Below are positions 52,286 to 59,203 of a DNA stretch of 64,000 nucleotides, piece after piece. The translations under genes and the position numbers were made by a program. A model generated the notes under the pieces. That model was given only the letters and a program-made list of their open reading frames with translations, ran no database searches and was not told the DNA's origin. How positions within the stretch are numbered: position 1 is the stretch's first letter; the number at the start of each line of letters is the position of its first letter. Origin of the DNA: Rhodococcus sp. RD6.2. GTDB taxonomy: Bacteria; Actinomycetota; Actinomycetes; Mycobacteriales; Mycobacteriaceae. The stretch is taken from positions 41,223-105,222 of the forward strand of contig NZ_CVQP01000009.1 in NCBI RefSeq assembly GCF_001040705.1. The letters run 5' to 3'.

Positions 52286-52421
52286 TCGCACGAGACATTC
52301 GTGGTCGGCATCGTCGCCACATACGGGAGCCGATTCTCGACGAACAGAGGACCGCGCCGGAGGACTGACATACCGATGTCAACGATCCAGTATCCGGCGA
52401 ACAGGAAGAAAGGAAGCGGGA

Positions 52422-52538
52422 ATGCTCCAAGAGCTACTCAAGGCGATGTTTCCCCTGGTGATGGGCATCGCCGGCCCGTTGGGCGGATCCATTGACGGCT
52501 TGAACACCATGTCGTCGACCTACTCGAGTGAGGGATGA
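52422..52538 (+). CDS. Tiny acidic peptide 1, 38 aa
   Basis: Begins MLQELLKAMFPLVMGIAGPL and ends with a Ser-rich tail STYSSEG. No signal peptide. Net negative charge. A purine-rich ribosome binding site (GGAAGAAAGGAAGCGGG) precedes the ATG. The body is amphipathic and Gly-containing, and the Ser tail offers possible O-acylation sites as in PorH of Corynebacterium. First of four similar genes; no homologue recognised. Confidence 0.6.
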   Translation: MLQELLKAMFPLVMGIAGPLGGSIDGLNTMSSTYSSEG

Positions 52539-52542
52539 GCAA

Positions 52543-52668
52543 ATGGGATCTGATGTTGCCGAAACCACCGGCTCGCTGGGGGAAACAACCACGCAGATGC
52601 TGCCCCAGCTGTTCATTGCGCTGATCGTAGTGCCGGCACAGCTGGTGTTCGGAATCAAGGTCATCTAG
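52543..52668 (+). CDS. Tiny acidic peptide 2, 41 aa
   Basis: Polar Thr-rich N-terminus (MGSDVAETTGSLGETTTQM) followed by a hydrophobic stretch (LPQLFIALIVVPAQLVFGI) that could span or coat a membrane, then KVI. Its ATG lies 4 bp after the stop of peptide 1. Ribosome binding site GAGTGAGGGA. No signal peptide. Confidence 0.6.
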   Translation: MGSDVAETTGSLGETTTQMLPQLFIALIVVPAQLVFGIKVI

Positions 52669-52688
52669 AAGAGAAGGGATACACAAAA

Positions 52689-52784
52689 ATGCAGGCATTC
52701 TCTGCGGACCTCGCCCACCAGGCGTGGACCAGCTGGCTCGGGATGGGGAACTACTTCACCACGTTCCTCATCGCGCTTTCCTGA
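52689..52784 (+). CDS. Tiny peptide 3, 31 aa
   Basis: Begins MQAFSADLAHQAWTSWLGMG and ends in a hydrophobic FTTFLIALS. Three aromatic residues near the middle (two Trp, one Tyr) suggest interfacial binding. Site GAGAAGGG before the ATG. Twenty bp after peptide 2. Confidence 0.6.
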   Translation: MQAFSADLAHQAWTSWLGMGNYFTTFLIALS

Positions 52785-52808
52785 CAACAGAGGTAGGAGG
52801 AATCAACT

Positions 52809-52943
52809 GTGTGGGGAAACTTCTGGACAGGTCTTGTCAATCTCGCGTCGGGTCTGACCACGATGACGCTCTTCGGGTTGGACACAGCCTCGAGTCAGGG
52901 GGCAGGCTGGTCGAGCGCCGACTCCCTGAGCGCCGGCGAGTAG
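52809..52943 (+). CDS. Tiny acidic peptide 4, 44 aa
   Basis: Begins with GTG: VWGNFWTGLVNLASGLTTM, followed by a Ser/Gly-rich acidic C-terminus (SSQGAGWSSADSLSAGE). Strong ribosome binding site GTAGGAGGA. The length, acidity, aromatic pattern and Ser-rich end are like mycolata channel peptides (PorA/PorH), but identity is not proven. Last gene before a strong terminator. Confidence 0.6.
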   Translation: MWGNFWTGLVNLASGLTTMTLFGLDTASSQGAGWSSADSLSAGE

Positions 52944-52981
52944 TCAATCTGTAGTGCCAGTCGAAGTCATCTACGACGAAG

Positions 52982-53023
52982 CGCCCTGCGCAGGCCCACA
53001 GAAACGTGGGGCTGCGCAGGGCG
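52982..53023 (+). terminator. Terminator of the four-peptide operon
   Basis: 18-bp stem CGCCCTGCGCAGGCCCAC with its complement (one mismatch), loop AGAAAC, 38 bp after the last peptide. Confidence 0.85.
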
Positions 53024-53665
53024 TGGCGCCGTCAGCTCGATCCGTCGCTGACGGATCGAATGGAATGTGTGCCAAGGGTTTTCGCTGGCGGATAGTTCTG
53101 GGCTGCAATAGAATTGACCCATTGATGATCACACTTGACGGGGCTCCTGATCGCACAGATCCGGATGAGTTCCGTTGTGGTCCAGGCCGAGTGGGACCTT
53201 CCGTTCGCGGTTGTTGTGTTCGATGTGTCGGCAGGATTCGTCAGGCGGGCCGTCGCGTCGTTCGCAACCGGGGCAGGGAAGAGAATTGGCGTGTGTCCGA
53301 TCAACCTGGACTGCAACCGAAATGGTGGCTTTGAGGTCAGTCAATGTGGCTCTGTCAACAGTCAGTGGCCCCACCTGACGGAGGAATCTGGCCCCACAAC
53401 TGTCGGCGCGGTGGATTGCAGATCGGCAATGGCTGGACTCATGGACGCCCCTCGCGGATCAGTTCGGCGAACGCGGGCACCAACGCCGGCGCCTTGAGTG
53501 TCGAGTTCGGGCCTGAGGGCAGAGTGTTCATGCCTCTCGCCTAAATCGCACCGCCCCGGAGGGACTTACCAAAGACCACGCTGGCCATGTCAGACCGTCG
53601 AAGGTCTTCTACATGGCAAGACAGTGGAAGAGAGCCGATCAGGGCCAACCTCGAAAGGCTGCACG
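53024..53665. other. Region of 640 bp without a confident gene
   Basis: Small open frames exist but none has consistent codon use, a ribosome binding site and family character. It could hold decayed mobile-element DNA. Its right end supplies the promoter of the lipoprotein gene. Confidence 0.45.
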
Positions 53666-54325
53666 GTGCGCGTGATCCGGAATTGGGTCAGCGACATGGC
53701 GCTCTTCCTTTCAGCCGCTGCACTGCTAGCCGCATGTGGAGTCCGTGAGGATCATCCAGCGAGCACCGGCCACCCTGCTGCCGACGCTGCGCGCCCGATG
53801 TCGTGCCAACAGTTTGAGTCGTCCTCTGGGCAGGTTGTTGTCGGCAATCCGCAACCTGTAGCAACCGCTCTGATACCTGTCCCGCCTGGACAAGAACTAC
53901 CGGAATTGGTTCGACCTACGCTGGATTCGGTCTCGATAGCGAGAAGCGCGGGTGGGGACACCGTGGTCTTCGACCTCGGTGGCAACGGATCACTTGGGTG
54001 GACTGTGCGGTTCGTCCAAGTTCCCCTTCAACGAGGCATCGACACAACTGTTCCAATCTCAGGGACGTGCATACTTCAGAAAGACCTGACTGGGGTGGAA
54101 TCGAGCGACGCTCGGGATATCCGCAATTCCCCGTTGCGGATATCCCCTGAAGGTGAGATATCGGCTGCAGTGGAGGTGCTGAACTACCCGAGCGTCGACA
54201 CCGTGGCGCAGTCTTTCGTGGGAATCCGCAGCAACTCGCCCCAAGTGGACGTCGAGACTTCCATCGGAGCTGCTCGCATCGGCGTACAAATTTCACCGCC
54301 GAGGCCGGGTTCCGGAGGTCGGTGA
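53666..54325 (+). CDS. Lipoprotein, possible AMIN-like domain
   Basis: 219 residues from GTG 53666 (GAAAGG site). The N-terminus has a hydrophobic stretch with lipobox LLAAC (Cys24), so it should be lipid-anchored outside the membrane. The mature part is beta-rich (VVFDLGGNGSLGWTVRFVQVPL) with a fold pattern like AMIN-like domains, and has a pair of cysteines. Upstream in-frame codons are probably not translated. Confidence 0.65.
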   Translation: MRVIRNWVSDMALFLSAAALLAACGVREDHPASTGHPAADAARPMSCQQFESSSGQVVVGNPQPVATALIPVPPGQELPELVRPTLDSVSIARSAGGDTVVFDLGGNGSLGWTVRFVQVPLQRGIDTTVPISGTCILQKDLTGVESSDARDIRNSPLRISPEGEISAAVEVLNYPSVDTVAQSFVGIRSNSPQVDVETSIGAARIGVQISPPRPGSGGR

Positions 54326-54360
54326 TGGCCCGTCCGAGCGGGCGCCGATGCCGCGGTCGC

Positions 54361-55236
54361 TCAGTCGCGTCGGTCCGGTCGGAGCGCCCCATGCGCCATC
54401 CGGACGATGAACGAACTCGGGGGCCGCCAGACGTCGCGGTCTTCGAATGGCCATGCGTAGGTCAGGGCTCCGTCGCGGATGCAGTCGAGCAGACCTGGCG
54501 CGGCGAGCTCGTGAGATGACCACTCGTAGAGCTGCTGCACCCTTGGGATGATCACCCCGTAGTCCAGGAGTCGGCCGAATCCGAGCTCGGCATCGAGGTA
54601 GGACCGAACCCCCTCGTCGAGCGGATACTGGTCCGGAAGCACGCGAGACAGCTGTAGGAAGATCCCGGTCATGCCCAGTCTCGGGTCGCCGAGGAACGGG
54701 GCGAGAGGGCGTAGCCATCCCAGCGAGATTCGGGGGGCCGCGACGAGGGCGTGGCTGAACAGGACACGGCAGAGTACGACGTTCATGAAGAAGCGCTCGG
54801 CCTCGTTCTCGGCCGCCGCCTCGTCGCGGCGCTCGAGGTAGGCGGCGACCACGCTCCCGTTGTGCGCCCGATACCAGGACCGGGCGGTCGGGTAGTCGGC
54901 GAAGGACATCCAGAAGTCGACCGTCTGCGAGGAGGTCGGCCCGGTGAAGTACCCGCTCAGGGCCACCGCCTCGCACCCGTCGCGAAGGATGCGCTCGTTC
55001 ACCGCACGCCACCATGGGCTCCCGGGATGGTCGCTGGACAGTGGTTGGAGCAGTCCTCGCCGGAGTTGCCATCGCATGAACGACATCGCCGCCCGCTGGA
55101 ACGGGAGATGCCGCGGGGCCTTGCCGTACGGGCCGTAGTAGCAGCGTTGCATGAGCGCGATCCGGCCTGCCGGATCGTCGCGCACAGAAGCGATCTGCTG
55201 CTCGGCCCAGGCCGCGGCAGTAGCCCCAGCACTCAC
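54361..55236 (-). CDS. Hypothetical protein, about 291 aa
   Basis: Not recognised. Mostly helical and soluble, with Trp/Tyr-rich regions (CYYGPYGKAPRHLPF, DFWMSFADYPTARSWYRAHN). No signal peptide. GTG 55236 is chosen; ATG 55278 and 55314 are in frame and no clear ribosome binding site separates them. Convergent to the lipoprotein gene. Confidence 0.6.
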   Translation of the reverse strand: MSAGATAAAWAEQQIASVRDDPAGRIALMQRCYYGPYGKAPRHLPFQRAAMSFMRWQLRRGLLQPLSSDHPGSPWWRAVNERILRDGCEAVALSGYFTGPTSSQTVDFWMSFADYPTARSWYRAHNGSVVAAYLERRDEAAAENEAERFFMNVVLCRVLFSHALVAAPRISLGWLRPLAPFLGDPRLGMTGIFLQLSRVLPDQYPLDEGVRSYLDAELGFGRLLDYGVIIPRVQQLYEWSSHELAAPGLLDCIRDGALTYAWPFEDRDVWRPPSSFIVRMAHGALRPDRRD

Positions 55237-55337
55237 ATCAACATGATCGCACGCGCTACCAAGGCCGGATCGCATCGCGACCGTTGCGGCTGGCACGCGG
55301 TCCTTGCAGGGCATCCGACAACGAAGTTGTTGACCTT

Positions 55338-55565
55338 CAGCGAGGAGTGGGGTGTTCGGTCAGATTGTCGGCCGGGTGATGCACAGTTCTTTGTCTGCGT
55401 GACGCTGCGACGAGCAGAGGAACGAAATCGCGGATGGGTTTGCCGTCGAGGTGGATTCGGGCGCGAGTGACGGCGTCGCTGACTTCGGCGAGGGATTTCT
55501 TCGGGTAGGTGGTGGCGAGGCGCCGGATCGAGGTCGATCAGGTGCTGTTCTTCCTTCGGCAACAT
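55338..55565 (-). pseudogene. Frameshifted three-helix-bundle protein gene
   Basis: Starts in one frame (MLPKEEQHLIDLD) and continues in another (RRLATTYPKKSLAEV... GKPIRDFVPLLVA), ending at 55338. The second part is clearly similar to the adjacent intact gene (RPIREFVPLFVERR). A single-base shift near 55525 explains it. A sequencing error is possible, but a decayed tandem copy is more likely. Confidence 0.6.
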
Positions 55566-55578
55566 GAGGAAGTCTCCC

Positions 55579-55809
55579 TCAGGACGGCTTCTGTTCCTTC
55601 TGGTTGGTGAGCTGAGACCGGATCCGGCGTTCAACGAACAGTGGGACGAATTCGCGGATGGGCCGGTTGTAGAAGTCCTCTCGGGCGCGGTCGATCATCG
55701 CGGCGACGTCATTGTCGGTCAAGTGCGGAAAGTCGTTCTTGATCGCCGCCGCGATGTCGTTCAATGCCGCGGTCTCTTTCGAGCCGGCGTTGTCCTTCTT
55801 CTTGCCCAT
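55579..55809 (-). CDS. Three-helix-bundle dimerisation domain protein, 76 aa
   Basis: Short helical protein with a Lys-rich start (MGKKKDNAGSKE) and NDVAAMIDRAREDFYNRPIREFVPLFVERRIR, typical of an actinobacterial family annotated as three-helix bundle dimerisation domain. ATG 55809 is preferred over 55860. A damaged copy lies directly downstream. Function unknown. Confidence 0.7.
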   Translation of the reverse strand: MGKKKDNAGSKETAALNDIAAAIKNDFPHLTDNDVAAMIDRAREDFYNRPIREFVPLFVERRIRSQLTNQKEQKPS

Positions 55810-56150
55810 ACCGGCATTCGACCATCGAGCGATGAATGCCAGGTTGCCGTTTCCTGGCAATTTGCCCTGCGATCTGCTTCTCCGATATATCGCTTCTCAT
55901 TCCCAACTCAGCTGCTGGTCGTTGGACAATGAGCAGCCGGTGTCGATTCCGGCTGGTCAGCTCCACTGTCAATCTTGGCGGAGTGGCGGTGACTGGCCGA
56001 ACTCCCTGGCGGGTCAGTCCCAACGCATCCGCGACTGGTCCAGATGCAGGAGAATGTTGTTGAGTGAGTGTCAATCCATGGTGACCAGCAGGTCACGGCA
56101 GTTCAGCTCGGCAAGGTGAATACCAAGAGAGTTCACAGCGGAGGTAGACG

Positions 56151-56567
56151 ATGGACATCCTCGTTCTCATCGGCCGAATCCTGTTCTCGGTCCTGTTCCT
56201 GACATCGGCTGTCGGCCACCTGACGCAATCCGAGGCCATGGCCCAGTACGCCGCGAGCAAGGGCGTGCCCGTCCCGCAGCTCTCCGTTGTCGTCTCGGGT
56301 GTGGTCCTGGCTGTCGGTGCATTGAGCGTGCTGCTCGGCGTCTGGGCCGACCTCGGTGCTCTGCTGCTGGTCGCCTTCCTTGTCCCGACCGCGGCGCTGA
56401 TGCACAACTTCTGGTCCGAATCCGATGCGCAGGCCAGACAGACGGAGATGGTCCAGTTCAACAAGGACATCGCGTTGGCTGGCGCGGCATTGATGCTGTT
56501 CGCCTTTTTCGCTCACACCGGCGATCTTGGGCTGACCATCACCGGGCCACTGTTCACCATCTCCTGA
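56151..56567 (+). CDS. DoxX family membrane protein
   Basis: 138 residues with four membrane helices. RILFSVLFLTSAVGHLTQSEAMAQYAASKGVP is the DoxX signature at the N-terminus. DoxX proteins in mycobacteria participate in membrane oxidoreductase complexes and oxidative stress response. Single gene with its own promoter; about 290 bp upstream are non-coding. Confidence 0.8.
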   Translation: MDILVLIGRILFSVLFLTSAVGHLTQSEAMAQYAASKGVPVPQLSVVVSGVVLAVGALSVLLGVWADLGALLLVAFLVPTAALMHNFWSESDAQARQTEMVQFNKDIALAGAALMLFAFFAHTGDLGLTITGPLFTIS

Positions 56568-56735
56568 GCTCGCGCCATACCACTCTGTGGATGCGCCGTA
56601 CCGAAGATCCGTCCTGCGGACTCAGGGAGCATGCGCCGGACCCCTTCCGCGACGCTCGTGTGAGTGGTGTTCTGGATGGGCACCGACGTCGGTCCTCAGG
56701 GCCGAGCGGAACATCCATGTGGCAAGGAAGGCGCC

Positions 56736-57215
56736 ATGACCACGATTCATCTTCACCAGACGACCACCGCGACGCCCGAGCAGTTCCTGGCCGGTCTCAC
56801 CGATTTCGGGCCTGGTCGCAAGGAACTCTTCGGCAACAGTGCTGACAGCTACCTCAAGGTGCATCACGAAGGCCCCCACGACGCTGATGTCACGGAGGGT
56901 TCGAGCGGCATCTGGGAAACCCTGCACTACGACTGGACCGACCCCCATCGTGTGGTGATGACGACCACCGACTCCAATTTGTGGGGCGGTGCTTCAGGCC
57001 ACACCTACACACTTACGCAGCAGTCCTCGGGTGTGACAGACGTGGATGCCGTCGTGGTCCGCGATGGCAAGAACCTCAGGGGACGATTGCTCGCGGGGGT
57101 GCTCGGACTTTTCGGCACCCGAGTTCTGGGAAAGCAGTTCAAGAAGTCCGTCGAGGCCATCGAAGCTCGCAACGGCGGCGCGACCGGAAAGAACACGCAG
57201 ACGCGAGAAGAGTGA
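56736..57215 (+). CDS. SRPBCC family protein, 159 aa
   Basis: Start/Bet v 1-type fold: helix TPEQFLAGLTDFGPGR, antiparallel strands and a long C-terminal helix (RVLGKQFKKSVEAIEARNGG). ATG 56736 follows GGAAGG. Usually binds a hydrophobic ligand. No signal peptide. Confidence 0.7.
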   Translation: MTTIHLHQTTTATPEQFLAGLTDFGPGRKELFGNSADSYLKVHHEGPHDADVTEGSSGIWETLHYDWTDPHRVVMTTTDSNLWGGASGHTYTLTQQSSGVTDVDAVVVRDGKNLRGRLLAGVLGLFGTRVLGKQFKKSVEAIEARNGGATGKNTQTREE

Positions 57216-57372
57216 ACTGACGTGTCGGTGTCCGTGCCTTGTGCGGCTCGAACACCATCTGCGGCCTGCCACCGTGCTCGGTAGCTCCAGTCAAATAGCA
57301 AGCCTCGCTGAATTTTTCAACGAAGGCGGGGAATCCTGTTGACTCCGGATCGAATCGAATGGAAGGAAAGGC

Positions 57373-58113
57373 ATGAAGATCGTCGTTATCGGCGGCACCG
57401 GGCTGATCGGCTCGACGCTCGTCGCTCGGCTTGGTGAGCGCGGCCATGAAGCGGTTCCGGCTGCGCCCAGTACGGGCGTGAACACGCTCACCGGTGAGGG
57501 CGTGAAGGAGGTGCTTCATGATGCGAATGTCGTGGTCGACGTCTCCAATTCACCGTCGTTCGCCGACGACGACGTCATGACGTTCTTCCGGACCTCCACC
57601 GCGAATCTGCTCGATGCCGCCCGCGAGGCAAGCGTCGGCCACTATGTGGCGCTGTCGGTGGTGGGCACCGACCGGCTACCGGAGTCCGGATACCTCCGGG
57701 CGAAGGTTGCGCAGGAGGAGCTGATCAAGGGGTCGGGCCTGCCGTACTCGATCGTGCACGCCACCCAGTTCTTCGAATTTGCGGGGAGCATCGCTGATTC
57801 CGCGACTGCCGACGGCAAGGTGCGGCTGCCCGGTGCCGGTGTCCAGCCGATCGCGGCCGAAGAAGTGGCGGCCGCCGTCGGAGACACCGCGGTGGGCGAC
57901 CCGCTGAACGGCACCGTCGAGGTGGCGGGCCCGGAGGCGTTCGGCCTCGACCAGTGGGTCCGCACCGTGCTGGCCGCACGTCACGATCCGCGCGAGGTGA
58001 TCACCGATCCGCAGGCGCGGTACTTCGGGGCGGCGCCGGACCGCGAGCTACTGCCCGGCGCGGGCGCGCACCTCGCACAGACACAGTTGTCGGAGTGGCT
58101 GACCCGTCAGTGA
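57373..58113 (+). CDS. NAD(P)-binding NmrA/SDR-a type protein
   Basis: 246 residues with Rossmann motif GGTGLIGS and an atypical SDR pattern without the YxxxK dyad, as in NmrA-like proteins. It may act as a redox sensor or a reductase. ATG 57373 follows GGAAAGG. Confidence 0.8.
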   Translation: MKIVVIGGTGLIGSTLVARLGERGHEAVPAAPSTGVNTLTGEGVKEVLHDANVVVDVSNSPSFADDDVMTFFRTSTANLLDAAREASVGHYVALSVVGTDRLPESGYLRAKVAQEELIKGSGLPYSIVHATQFFEFAGSIADSATADGKVRLPGAGVQPIAAEEVAAAVGDTAVGDPLNGTVEVAGPEAFGLDQWVRTVLAARHDPREVITDPQARYFGAAPDRELLPGAGAHLAQTQLSEWLTRQ

Positions 58114-58294
58114 CTCGGACGGTCTTTGTGCAGCTCCGCACCCGCCGACCGCAGCCATCGTGCAAGATGCACAGGACGGCGGCTGCGCAGCGTGACCAGT
58201 TGAATTGCGGATAGACGTCCCCCGCTGACACCTGGTCCACCCGACACCGCAATCCGCGGTCAGCCGCCCGGCAACAACCTGATGGCCGGGAGCA

Positions 58295-58978
58295 CTAGAG
58301 CGTGCCGTTCTCGATGTCGCGTTTCATGGCCTGCTGGTTCTCGATGTGAGAGGACACGCCGTTCTGCACGGTGTAGTCGATCAGCACCGCGGGTGCCCTG
58401 AACGTCAGGTGCTCGACGACCGTGGTCGCGCCGCCGTTCTCGGTGAAGGTGACCTTCTGGTTGGTGATCACGCCGGGCGCGTCCCAGGTATCGGTGGTGT
58501 ACCAGCGATCCGCGGCGTGTATCCGTTGCTGCCCGACGGTGCGTCCGGGGATCGACGCCGAGCCGGCCGGGATGTCCTCGAGGGCGATGAACTCCCAGAC
58601 GTCGGCGTCGCCGTCGGTGTAGCTGCGGCGGTCGAGGATGCCCTTCAGGAACGGGTGGCGTCCGAGGCTGTTGTAGAGGTTCGAGTACGCCGGGAACACC
58701 CGATCGGCGGGCGCGTCAATGGTGACGGGCAGGTCGACGGTCACGGTCGTCAGTGCCCAGTCGGCCTGGCTCGACTCGAGCCGATAGGCCGCCCATGAGG
58801 CCTCCCATTCCAGGTCGACCGCGGAGGGGGACGAGGAACCGGAATCGATTTCGGCCCCGGCGACTCCCATTCCCATGTTGCCCAGCGCGATCCCGGTGAC
58901 GAGGACGCAGGCTGCGAGAAGCTTGGGTGCACGGTTGCCGGACCACCGGCCGCCAAGCTGTTCAGGACGTTCGACCAT
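58295..58978 (-). CDS. Secreted/anchored SRPBCC-like protein
   Basis: 227 residues from ATG 58978 (site GGGGAAG). Hydrophobic segment LLAACVLVTGIALGNMGMGVAGA at residues ~18-42 could be a lipobox-like signal (LAAC) or an uncleaved anchor. The rest is an SRPBCC-type domain with TVDLPVTIDAPADRVFPAYSN. Divergent from the LuxR-type regulator. Ligand unknown. Confidence 0.65.
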   Translation of the reverse strand: MVERPEQLGGRWSGNRAPKLLAACVLVTGIALGNMGMGVAGAEIDSGSSSPSAVDLEWEASWAAYRLESSQADWALTTVTVDLPVTIDAPADRVFPAYSNLYNSLGRHPFLKGILDRRSYTDGDADVWEFIALEDIPAGSASIPGRTVGQQRIHAADRWYTTDTWDAPGVITNQKVTFTENGGATTVVEHLTFRAPAVLIDYTVQNGVSSHIENQQAMKRDIENGTL

Positions 58979-59203
58979 CGTGCTTCCCCACCCGTCGAGA
59001 CCGTTGCCGCCCTTCGGCAACCATGCGAATGATACGCCGACCGAGTCCTCGGTCGTGTCGTATGGGATCACTCCCGGCAGAACGTTTTTCGCCCGTTCGA
59101 GTTTCGATCAGGGTGCGTTCCGCCCACTCGGATCCGGGTAGAGATACCCTTGCTCCCTCAGCTGCGCAGGGTAGTGGCGCCGCGACACCGAAGGGATGTC
59201 CCT

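Larger units (their letters stand above)
51295..52421. other. 1.1-kb region without a confident gene
   Basis: Frames on both strands look random. It contains AT-rich tracts, two repeats of CGGTATTTTTT (51771 and 51863), and a long perfect inverted repeat near its right end. It probably acts as the promoter and leader of the four-peptide operon and of the GBL-receptor-like gene. Confidence 0.55.

Noticed and set aside
53135..53497. 120-codon plus-strand frame before the lipoprotein gene
   Set aside because: No start signal or domain; codon use is random, and a mixed composition suggests non-coding or decayed DNA.
50653..54325. Possible prophage or plasmid remnant around the small genes
   Set aside because: No integrase, capsid, terminase or replication gene, and no att-like direct repeats; the small genes form an ordinary operon.
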